NCBI GenBank assembly: GCA_011087765.1
Contig: JAALLA010000008.1
Coordinates: 9,498-44,125, forward strand
Origin: Pirellulaceae bacterium
Lineage (GTDB): Bacteria > Planctomycetota > Planctomycetia > Pirellulales > Pirellulaceae
Direction of reading: 5' to 3'
Length of the DNA stretch: 34,628 nucleotides
The notes below the pieces were generated by a model. That model worked only from the letters and a program-made list of their open reading frames with translations. It searched no databases and was not told where the DNA came from. Shown one piece after another: positions 16,595 through 24,081 of this stretch. The first letter of the stretch is position 1; the number at the start of each line of letters is the position of its first letter. Both the position numbers and the translations under genes were made by a program.

Positions 16595-17503
16595 TTACTT
16601 GGATCGTTTGAGGGTTAATTCAGCGGTTTCTGCGAGTGGCTCATTTCCCATGATGCGGTTGGTAGACTTCCATGTTAGCGTATCGTCATCGGAGAAATTC
16701 CAATAATTGGTCGCAGCCGTTACGGTGCCGTCACTCGTGACACCACTGGATTGCATCATCCATCCCTTTTCGGTGGGAGACCAGATCGCAACTCCATTCC
16801 CACCGGTAGAATCAAATAACCACGATGTGATTTGCTTGCTAGACGGCTCCCAGCCAATGATTTGAGTACCCGACAGTGTGGTTTTTCCTTCGATGGAAAC
16901 TGAAAAGTCTCTCTCGATAAATTTTTTGTTGGCAATCCAGCGGTAGGTCGTTTCAATTTTTCCGCCACTGGTTTCGTAGCTCCAGGTACCAATTAGCTTT
17001 TCAAGTTCGCTAAAACGCTCGAAATTTGATTTCGCCTCGATGCGCATATCACGTGCAGAGGCGATCAGCCATTTGCCATTTTTCTTTACGTGGATCAAAA
17101 CGTAGTGACATTCGACTGGGGCGAATTCGCCAAGCGTCGCGGTGCCTTCTTCGATCGCGCTGGTGTCCGATAGCATTTTGATTTCTTCGATATCAATCTT
17201 GATTTTAACGCCGGGGTATTGCTTGAAGAAAGTTGCGTATTCTTTCTCAATGGCTTCGCGCCCATTGAATTCGATTCCAGCTTCGTTGGTGTAGTCGCCG
17301 TCCTTGGTCCATTGTGCCGCAATCGCTTTGGCATCACCCGAGTTAAATGCATTGGCAAAAGTTTTGGCACATTCACGAATTTCAGCGTCATCGACTGTCA
17401 TTGGAACGCGAATTTCCTCGGCATTCAGAATCGAAGAGGCAAGCATTATCCCTGTGATCGAGCTGATCAAAAGGAGGCCGGTAATGAACTGAGTGAATTT
17501 CAT
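16595..17503 (-). CDS. Exported SnoaL-like/SgcJ-type protein with C-terminal lipocalin-like domain
   Basis: A 302-residue exported protein. After a signal peptide (GLLLISSITGIMLASSILNA) comes an NTF2-fold domain of the SgcJ/EcaC-SnoaL type (DDAEIRECAKTFANAFNSGD, then WTKDGDYTNEAGIEFNGREA, to about residue 155). A second domain follows (LEKLIGTWSYETSGGKIETT to the end), beta-rich and DUF1579-like. It has a full-length paralogue at 23056-24021 with the same two domains and matching landmarks (LIGTW/LIGDW, SWLFDSTGG/SWIFDSKGG, STNR/STDR). The catalytic role of SnoaL folds varies, and no active residues can be fixed here. Two inverted repeats lie upstream of its start. Confidence 0.82.
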   Translation of the reverse strand: MKFTQFITGLLLISSITGIMLASSILNAEEIRVPMTVDDAEIRECAKTFANAFNSGDAKAIAAQWTKDGDYTNEAGIEFNGREAIEKEYATFFKQYPGVKIKIDIEEIKMLSDTSAIEEGTATLGEFAPVECHYVLIHVKKNGKWLIASARDMRIEAKSNFERFSELEKLIGTWSYETSGGKIETTYRWIANKKFIERDFSVSIEGKTTLSGTQIIGWEPSSKQITSWLFDSTGGNGVAIWSPTEKGWMMQSSGVTSDGTVTAATNYWNFSDDDTLTWKSTNRIMGNEPLAETAELTLKRSK

Positions 17504-17842
17504 GGGATGGCTTTCAGAAGGTTGTTCCAGTTATTCCGGAACATGGTTAATTGGCTGAGTGCTGGAGTATCTAATTCGAAAAATAGATTGAAAAAAATTA
17601 GATGTCGCTGAATTACTGAGTGTATCTGAATCGGTGCCTTGTTTAAAGTCAGCAATCTATATATGAACGCATGGTTTTGAGTTTGATTGAGGAAATGTTG
17701 TGGCCACCAGTGGTTGGAGGTTTAAAATCGGTCATCCAGAGCGTTGGTTTGAGGTTGTAAAACCGAGGACCAAAGTTGGGTGTTTGGACTTGATAAAAAA
17801 AGGCCCCCAAATTTGGGAGCCAGAAGGATGGAATCTAAACGA
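17504..17842. other. Noncoding stretch between the HtrA and SnoaL-like genes
   Basis: No gene is visible. It contains inverted repeats TGTTCC/GGAACA (17523-17528 with 17538-17543, 20 bases upstream of the minus-strand start) and ATCTAAT/ATTAGAT (17569-17575 with 17597-17603). Both are candidate operator or leader structures for the gene at 16595-17503. At the far end is the HtrA terminator. Confidence 0.45.
17794..17821 (-). terminator. Intrinsic terminator of the HtrA gene
   Basis: In minus-strand sense GGCTCCCAAA pairs with TTTGGGGGCC (one G-U pair), followed by seven T. It lies 20 bases after the HtrA stop codon. Confidence 0.8.
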
Positions 17843-19327
17843 CTAGTTTTCAATCACAACGAATCGTGAGCCCGTTTCACTTTTGGTTAGGAAAAGCAAA
17901 CTTTCGTCCAAATTTAGCTCGCCCATCAATTGGTTGAATTGACTCAATGATTCAATCTTGTTGTGATTGACTTCAGCCAGGATCATCCCGGGCACCAAGC
18001 CTGCGCGTTGCGCTTGTCCACCTGGTTGAATGGCTAAAATCAAAACTCCTGCTGTGGCATCAATTCCCATTTTTTGAGCGACGGTTGAATCGAAATCTCC
18101 AACTCGGATTCCCAGTCGGCCCGAAGACGTTCGCTTGGACTGACTTGTATTCATTCGCTTCCCAACGTCTTCACCGCGGCGGTTGGGTTGCGGCTGTGGA
18201 ACACAGTTGAGGTCTTGAAACGTACCATTTCGATTAATCGTCAGTTTATAGGTTTGTCCGACGTTGGCTCTTTCTACAAACGTCTGAAATTCATTCGGTG
18301 CAGAAACCCGCGCTCCGGCAAATTTCAATAGGATGTCACCGGTGCGAACACCGGCGTCGGCAGCCGGTGATTCTGGAAGGACATGTGTTACCAAAAGCCC
18401 TTGTTTTGGAGGGACTTTAAAATAGTCGGCCAACTTTTGGGTGATTGGTTGAATTCCAACTCCTAAGAAGGCTCGTTGGACACTTCCGTGGTCAATTAAT
18501 TGGTTGGCAACCCAATTGGCTAAGTTAATCGGAACCGCAAACCCAACGCCATCACTCCCGCCACTACTTGAAGAAATAGCGGTGTTAATGCCAATCACTT
18601 CGCCATCCAGATTGACCATCGGGCCACCACTGTTTCCAGGATTGATGGCCGCATCTGTTTGGATGTGATTTTCACTATCTGATAAACCGATCCCCCTGCC
18701 CTTCGCGCTGATTATCCCAGCGGTGACTGTGCTCTCGAGCCCAAAGGGTTGTCCCAAGGCTAAAACCCAATCACCAACGTAGGCTCCGTTACTATTACCT
18801 ATTTTGGCAGCATTTAAATTTTGTGCATTGGGAATTCGAACGATTGCGATATCGGTCTTGGGGTCGGTCATTACCTGCTCTGCCATGAATTCACGGCCAT
18901 CGTGTAGACGAACGATAATCGCTCCCGCTCCGGCAACGACGTGATTATTGGTCATGATCCAGCCGCTTGGGTCAATGATAACCCCGGAGCCAACGCCGCC
19001 TCTCGGGGGCATCCCATTGACTGTTTGCTGTGGGCGCTGCGAGTTGTCCAGTCTATTTTCAATGGCGACGACGGAAGGAAGAAGTTGATTTGAAATATGC
19101 CGAAATGCTTTGGAAAGATGTTTTGCGGATTGGATTGCAGTTTCCGCTTCGCTATCGGTAAGCGTTTTAAGCGGTGGCGCAGTAAACGGTGCGGATGGAG
19201 TGAGCCTGTTTTTTGTAGCTCCCGTATCCAGAACTGTCGATGCATGCCCGATCGCTACCGTGCTAAGCAAGAATGCGGTTACCATGCATGCAATGCAACC
19301 GGCTCGTGTGCTTCTGGCTATTTTCAT
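17843..19327 (-). CDS. HtrA/Deg-family serine protease with two PDZ domains
   Basis: A 494-residue periplasmic quality-control protease. The catalytic triad is H129 (IMTNNHVVAGAG), D159 (PKTDIAIVRI) and S233 (AAINPGNSGGPMVNL). PDZ1 (about 275-370) has AFLGVGIQPITQKLADYF and SPAADAGVRTGDILLKF. PDZ2 (about 400-490) has GRLGIRVGDFDSTVAQKMGI and QRAGLVPGMILAEVNH. The start is ATG 19327, with a good AGGGAG site and a signal peptide (CIACMVTAFLLSTVAIGHA). An in-frame upstream ATG at 19477 would add 50 residues that spoil the signal. It is transcribed divergently from the histidine kinase gene, fitting an envelope-stress locus, though control by that kinase is inference. Confidence 0.93.
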   Translation of the reverse strand: MKIARSTRAGCIACMVTAFLLSTVAIGHASTVLDTGATKNRLTPSAPFTAPPLKTLTDSEAETAIQSAKHLSKAFRHISNQLLPSVVAIENRLDNSQRPQQTVNGMPPRGGVGSGVIIDPSGWIMTNNHVVAGAGAIIVRLHDGREFMAEQVMTDPKTDIAIVRIPNAQNLNAAKIGNSNGAYVGDWVLALGQPFGLESTVTAGIISAKGRGIGLSDSENHIQTDAAINPGNSGGPMVNLDGEVIGINTAISSSSGGSDGVGFAVPINLANWVANQLIDHGSVQRAFLGVGIQPITQKLADYFKVPPKQGLLVTHVLPESPAADAGVRTGDILLKFAGARVSAPNEFQTFVERANVGQTYKLTINRNGTFQDLNCVPQPQPNRRGEDVGKRMNTSQSKRTSSGRLGIRVGDFDSTVAQKMGIDATAGVLILAIQPGGQAQRAGLVPGMILAEVNHNKIESLSQFNQLMGELNLDESLLFLTKSETGSRFVVIEN

Positions 19328-19773
19328 GTTTTTCTCCCTAAATGAATTTTGTAGGTTTGCTGAATTACAAACCTCCACACCGCTTCGTATTTGAAAATCG
19401 AATGACAACTGCTGTCGGGGGAATTGCAAATTTCCCCTTGTGAATTGCTGAAGGCGAAGCCATCTGATTTGTTTCAATCATTGACTCCGAGCCTTTTAGA
19501 ATTTCTTTAGCGACATGACCTGTAATGCATTCTTTGTGCCAAAAGTAGTTTGGTGAGTTATAGTTTTTGAAATCTGTCGTTCCTTCGTTAAATCGACGGC
19601 TTTCGTGGAAACGAAAATATCGGGAAAAGGAAATTATCAACGTCTGGTTGGGGCAAAATGCCGCAGTGTCCAAGCTTGCCCCGGTCTGCTCCTCATAAAC
19701 AAACCGTTGTTTTGGTTTATAATCAGAGGGTGATGTTTAACTCAGCAATTGTTTACAACGCGAGATTTTTGAA
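19328..19773. other. Divergent intergenic region between HtrA and histidine kinase genes
   Basis: This 446-base region must hold the promoters of both genes. A TATAAT box at 19718-19723, 50 bases before the kinase ATG, is overlapped by one base by an inverted repeat AAACC/GGTTT (19701-19705 with 19714-19718), but no good -35 box is at the usual distance. A minus-strand ORF (19365-19673) shows no recognisable features and is probably chance. Confidence 0.4.
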
Positions 19774-21231
19774 ATGAAACTGGCTGCAAAACTTTCGCTT
19801 GTTTCGGTGATTGCGGTGATCGCTGTACTTGCGGCATCAAATTATTTTGCTGCACAGATTGCGATATCAAAAATCAAAAGAGATCACGAAGCTTACGCCC
19901 AAAAAATGGCTTCACAAATGGAAAGCTCAATTCTGGATGCCTGGCAATCGGGAGGGGTTGAGGCAATGCGGTCAGCTTTGAGAACGGAAGGAAAGCCGCC
20001 GGTCGCAAGATGGGTTTGGTTTGAGGAATCGGTCACAGCGACGACACGCCCTTCAACAACAGCTGATTTTTCCACCATAGTAACCCGTCAGGCGATGACT
20101 TCGTTTGTTTCAACGGTTGGCGACGGGGGGCATTTGCTCCATACCTATTATCCTGTCGATCTTGGAGTGCCACGGGCCGGCGGCCTCGAATTTACAAGGT
20201 CGCTTGATGATTATGATCGAGAAACGATGGACAAGCTCATTGAGTCTTTGATTGTTGTTGGGTTCTTATCCATCGTTTCGATTTTGGTTGTGTGGTTTGC
20301 TGGAGTGAGATTAGTGGCCAATCCGCTAAATAAATTGACCGCGGCGACAAAGCGAATTGGCGAGGGCGACTATCGCTTTCGCGTTGAGTTAAGTGGTAAG
20401 GATGAATTGACGCAACTCGGTCGATCTATCAATGAAATGTCAGCGCGTTTGGATGCTCAAAAATCGGCAATCGAACGCGAGACCCGCGATAAGTTATTGA
20501 TTACCCAGCAGCTTCGGCATGCTGACCGATTGAAAACCGTAGGGCGAATGGCGGCTAGTATTGCCCACGAAATTGGGACACCGCTGAGTGTTGTATCCGG
20601 TAGAGCAGCGTTAATTGCGAAAGGGGATTTGTCAGCTGAGAAAGTAAAGCAAAACGCTGAAACAATTCAGTCGGAAACGGATCGAATTACAGATATGATT
20701 CGGCAAGTACTAGATTTTTCCAGGCAATTGCCCAGTGAAAAGACTGAGGTCGATTTAAATGAAATCCTGATTCAAGTGACTGAATTACTGACGACCGTTG
20801 CCGAGCGAAAAGGAGTTGCGATTGAGTCAGCGCTGGCGGGAACCCGTGCGCTCGCCTGTTTGGACGGTGGACAAATTCGTCAAGTGTTGACCAATATATT
20901 GGTCAATGGAATTCAGGCAATGGAGTCGGGGGGGACCTTATATTTGTCACTGAATCGGGTTCTGCCTGAGACAGGTAATGAAGACCGTTGTGCTTCATTT
21001 GAATGGGAAATCCGTGTGCGGGATGAGGGAATTGGAATCCCGAAAGAAAACCTCGAGAGTATTTTTGAACCCTTTTTCACAACAAAAGATGTTGGTGACG
21101 GCACCGGACTTGGGTTGTCGCTTGCGTACAACATGATTCAGGAGCAGGGAGGGCAAATTGAAGTTAGCAGTGAATTGGGGGAAGGTTCAGAGTTTCGGAT
21201 TTTCCTTCCCGGTCTGCCACGTGAAATTTGA
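19774..21231 (+). CDS. Sensor histidine kinase (HAMP, HisKA, HATPase_c)
   Basis: A 485-residue membrane histidine kinase. Membrane helix 1 is at about 4-27 (AKLSLVSVIAVIAVLAASNY), an extracytoplasmic sensor region follows to about 150, then helix 2 (LIVVGFLSIVSILVVWFAGV). A HAMP linker comes next (NPLNKLTAATKRIGEGDY). The phospho-accepting H265 is in MAASIAHEIGTPLSV. The ATP-binding part has the N box (QVLTNILVNGIQAM), the G1 box (VRDEGIGIPKENLESIFEPF) and the G2 box (GDGTGLGLSLAYNMI). The kinase core resembles NtrB/ZraS-type kinases that work with NtrC-type regulators. Such a regulator lies immediately downstream on the other strand, ending four bases away, and is the likely partner. Confidence 0.95.
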   Translation: MKLAAKLSLVSVIAVIAVLAASNYFAAQIAISKIKRDHEAYAQKMASQMESSILDAWQSGGVEAMRSALRTEGKPPVARWVWFEESVTATTRPSTTADFSTIVTRQAMTSFVSTVGDGGHLLHTYYPVDLGVPRAGGLEFTRSLDDYDRETMDKLIESLIVVGFLSIVSILVVWFAGVRLVANPLNKLTAATKRIGEGDYRFRVELSGKDELTQLGRSINEMSARLDAQKSAIERETRDKLLITQQLRHADRLKTVGRMAASIAHEIGTPLSVVSGRAALIAKGDLSAEKVKQNAETIQSETDRITDMIRQVLDFSRQLPSEKTEVDLNEILIQVTELLTTVAERKGVAIESALAGTRALACLDGGQIRQVLTNILVNGIQAMESGGTLYLSLNRVLPETGNEDRCASFEWEIRVRDEGIGIPKENLESIFEPFFTTKDVGDGTGLGLSLAYNMIQEQGGQIEVSSELGEGSEFRIFLPGLPREI

Positions 21232-21235
21232 TTAG

Positions 21236-22624
21236 CTATTGGGAATCTGTTTGCTCATAGCGAATCAGTTTGCGGTAGAGAGTCTTTCGGTCAAGTCCAA
21301 GGATTTTTGAGGCGACGGTTCGATTGCCATCAACAGTGTCAAGTACGTGTAGAATGTACCGTTTCTCGACTTCTTCGAGCGACCGGAGTTCTTCCGGTTT
21401 GTCACTGGCAATTACCATTGTTCTGGATTGGTAATTCCGAATGGAATCTGGTAAGTCTTCGATACGCAGTTTGGTTCCTTCTGAAAGGGTGACTGCTCTT
21501 TCCATGGCATTCCTGAGTTCGCGGACGTTTCCTGGCCACTGGTAATCGAGGAGTCGTTGAGCCACGCTTTCAGTGATTTCTTTCATTTCAGCTTTTGATT
21601 TTTCACTGAACATTTTTACAAAGAACTGAGCCAGTATGAGGATGTCGCTACTTCTCTGGCGAAGTGGTGGCAGGTGGATGGGTACGACATTAATCCGGTA
21701 AAATAAGTCCTCACGAAAAGTACCCGCCTCGACGGCAGTTTCAAGATCGCGATTGGTCGCAGCGACGAGGCGGGCGTCGAATTGAATTTCTTCGCTTCCT
21801 CCCACGGGACGGACACAATTCGCTTCGAGTGCCCGAAGTAGTTTCGGTTGCAGCGCAGGTGACATTTCACCGATTTCGTCGAGAAATAAAGTACCACCGT
21901 TGGCACGTACTAATAACCCATCGTGATTCTGGTCAGCTCCGGTAAACGCACCTGCTACGTGGCCGAATAGTTCACTTTCCATTAGGGATTCAGGGAGTGC
22001 GGCACAGTTGATGGCGACAAAGGGGTGGTCTCTGCGTTGACTATATTGGTGGATCGAATGGGCTGCAAGTTCTTTGCCGGAACCACTTTCGCCGGTTATC
22101 AAAACGGTCGTGTCGACCGCAGCGACCTGGGACAGTTGCTTGTAAAGAACTTTCATCGCCGGGCTTTTGCCAATTAGTTTTCCAAAAGAGACATCAATGT
22201 CGAGCGAGTTTTTTAATTGACGAACCTCTCGCTGTAATCGAGATTGCTTGATCGCTCGTTCTATCGCAATTTCTAAGAGGTCCATGTCTAACGGCTTAGT
22301 AACAAAGTCGAATGCGCCTGCTCGGATGGCAGATACGGCTGCTTCAAGACTCCCAAAAGCCGTCATTACCACTACGGGTAACCCAGGGTGATTTCGATTA
22401 ACCTCCTGGCAAAATTCGATTCCACTCATGTCGGGCATTTTTAAATCGGTCAGTACAACATCAAACACTTTCTCTCGTAAAAGTTCGATTGCCAAGACCG
22501 CCTTTGTTTTCCATTGGACTTCAAAACCGCTCGGGGTAAGAGTGTCAAATAGCATTTCACACATTGACTGCTGATCGTCGACAATCAGAATGCGCGGTGG
22601 AAAAATGTCGGTCTCGTCGGTCAT
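21236..22624 (-). CDS. NtrC-family sigma-54-dependent response regulator
   Basis: A 462-residue two-component activator. The receiver has acidic pocket D16-D17 (ILIVDDQQSM), phospho-acceptor D60 (VVLTDLKMPDMSG) and K110 (DFVTKPLDM). The AAA+ domain has Walker A G178-ESGSGKE (LITGESGSGKELAAHSIHQ) and the sigma-54 contact loop GAFTGA (225-230), which is intact, so it should activate RNA polymerase with sigma-54. LFYRINVVPIHLPPLRQR follows. The C-terminus holds a Fis-type helix-turn-helix (VASKILGLDRKTLYRKLIRY). The gene converges on the histidine kinase, leaving four bases between the stops. A hairpin sits 10 bases upstream of the ATG, which lacks a clear ribosome-binding site. Confidence 0.95.
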   Translation of the reverse strand: MTDETDIFPPRILIVDDQQSMCEMLFDTLTPSGFEVQWKTKAVLAIELLREKVFDVVLTDLKMPDMSGIEFCQEVNRNHPGLPVVVMTAFGSLEAAVSAIRAGAFDFVTKPLDMDLLEIAIERAIKQSRLQREVRQLKNSLDIDVSFGKLIGKSPAMKVLYKQLSQVAAVDTTVLITGESGSGKELAAHSIHQYSQRRDHPFVAINCAALPESLMESELFGHVAGAFTGADQNHDGLLVRANGGTLFLDEIGEMSPALQPKLLRALEANCVRPVGGSEEIQFDARLVAATNRDLETAVEAGTFREDLFYRINVVPIHLPPLRQRSSDILILAQFFVKMFSEKSKAEMKEITESVAQRLLDYQWPGNVRELRNAMERAVTLSEGTKLRIEDLPDSIRNYQSRTMVIASDKPEELRSLEEVEKRYILHVLDTVDGNRTVASKILGLDRKTLYRKLIRYEQTDSQ

Positions 22625-23055
22625 GGGGACAATCGAAGGCGGTAGTTGTTGCTTGAGTAATGCTACGCCTTCTTAATCTAGCAGGAGCGGTTAGGCGGGA
22701 AAAGCTTGCTATAAAATTGGTGCATCAAAAATTGTATTTAAGCGGATCAAAAAAGAGGGAAAATGAATCGTTCAAACAGGTCAAAGTCAGGACGATACAT
22801 GGCCTACTAGTCGGCTGTCGAACATCTAGCCGGATCATCGGAACAGTCATCAAATTCTGACGGGGCGAGTTAAATCTCTTGCTCCAGAAGAAATAGTCAT
22901 CGACTTCGAATTCTGCTGTCTTATAATCCTAACGAGAACGTTTGCAACGTCCGCTCAACTTTTGGGTTTGTGTAATACGCTCAAACTGACAAGACCGGAA
23001 TAATAGTTCAGTGAGTCAAGAGCTCACTCGATTTTTCAGATTTGGACTTACATCA
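22625..23055. other. Divergent intergenic region before the second SnoaL-like gene
   Basis: No gene is seen in these 431 bases, apart from a possible GTG-started extension of the downstream gene from 23011. The region holds the leader hairpin of the regulator gene (22635-22672) and a TATAAT box at 22922-22927. The latter is the best -10 candidate for the plus-strand gene, with a poor -35 (TCGACT, 16 bases upstream). Confidence 0.35.
22635..22672 (-). promoter_or_regulatory. Leader hairpin abutting the response-regulator start
   Basis: GAAGGCG (22635-22641) and CGCCTTC (22666-22672) pair perfectly, and TAG/CTA extend the stem past one bulge. The stem ends 10 bases before the ATG of the sigma-54 regulator, where it would occupy or border the ribosome-binding site. 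No T-tract follows, so it is not an ordinary terminator. Confidence 0.45.
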
Positions 23056-24021
23056 ATGATTCGCTTCTACTGTTTGATTACCTTGGTCTTGGCTTCGTCT
23101 CTGGTTTCGATTGGGACATGTCAAGATGCTAGGCCTTCTCCTCAGGGAACGGTCATTGAAAAACCGTCTGCCCAAGGAGAGTCACCACTTGGTTCAGGGC
23201 GGGTTCAATTTGAATATTTGGCAATCGAAGACGCCATCGCCGGTTACCTGGATGCGATCAATCAACGCGATTCTGAGCGTGCTGCAAGCTATTGGAGTCG
23301 TCGGGGAGAATGGACTCTGAAGAACGGGGAACGCATTAGCGGTCGTGAAAAAATTGCGTTTGCAATAAGAGAGTCCTTTGACGAAGAACCCAGTGGGACA
23401 ACGACTTCATTAAAAGAGGTTTCGATTCGCTTAATTACCCCAAATGTTGCTGTCGAAGAAGGCGTGGCCATTGTTAAGTCTTCAGAGGGCGAACAACAAA
23501 CACCTTACGCGGTCGTTCATGTGAAAATGGACCAAGGTTGGAAAATTGATTCCGTGCGGGCGACTCAAGTACCGGTCGCTGCTCAAATGACTTCTCAATT
23601 GAAATCTTTGAGTTGGCTAATTGGCGATTGGCGAGACGAGGTGGATGGAGGGCTTCGTGTAGAAACAAATGCGAGATGGACGTTGGGAGATCATTCCATT
23701 CGACGATCATTTCAAATGTTTGACGATAATGGTCTTCGGGAACAAGCGACTCAAGTGATTCTGTGGGATGCAAAACGTGGAAAAATTCGTTCTTGGATTT
23801 TTGACTCTAAGGGTGGTTTTGGAACAGGGTTTTGGAGGCAAGTTGAAGGAAATAAATGGGCTGTTGAGATGGAGTTGCAGTTGGCCGATGGTGGGATTGC
23901 TTCAGCCAAAAACATTTACAGGATTCTTGATGACTCGAGACTGGAGTTTTCTTCCACTGATCGTAAACTCAATGGCGTCGCATTACCCGATACTCAGCCG
24001 GTAATCGTGACTCGGAAGTAA
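23056..24021 (+). CDS. Exported SnoaL-like/SgcJ-type protein, paralogue of 16595-17503
   Basis: A protein of about 321 residues with a signal peptide (YCLITLVLASSLVSIGTCQ). The NTF2-fold domain has EDAIAGYLDAINQRDSERAA and RRGEWTLKNGERISGREKIA. The second domain begins at LSWLIGDWRDEVDGGLRVET and runs to the end. The order, lengths and landmark motifs match the gene at 16595-17503, so the two are paralogues of an exported two-domain family. Sequence has diverged strongly, which suggests an old duplication. I chose ATG 23056 because it starts a clean signal peptide; GTG 23011 adds 15 residues. Ligand and function are unknown. Confidence 0.8.
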   Translation: MIRFYCLITLVLASSLVSIGTCQDARPSPQGTVIEKPSAQGESPLGSGRVQFEYLAIEDAIAGYLDAINQRDSERAASYWSRRGEWTLKNGERISGREKIAFAIRESFDEEPSGTTTSLKEVSIRLITPNVAVEEGVAIVKSSEGEQQTPYAVVHVKMDQGWKIDSVRATQVPVAAQMTSQLKSLSWLIGDWRDEVDGGLRVETNARWTLGDHSIRRSFQMFDDNGLREQATQVILWDAKRGKIRSWIFDSKGGFGTGFWRQVEGNKWAVEMELQLADGGIASAKNIYRILDDSRLEFSSTDRKLNGVALPDTQPVIVTRK

Positions 24022-24081
24022 AGCACAGTTTAGTTAGTGATAAATAAAGCAATGTTAGACATTTTTTTTGGAAATAGAAAA

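Noticed and set aside
19365-19673. Minus-strand ORF of 102 codons upstream of HtrA
   Set aside because: No recognisable domain or signal, and it occupies the region that must hold the HtrA and kinase promoters. It looks like chance.
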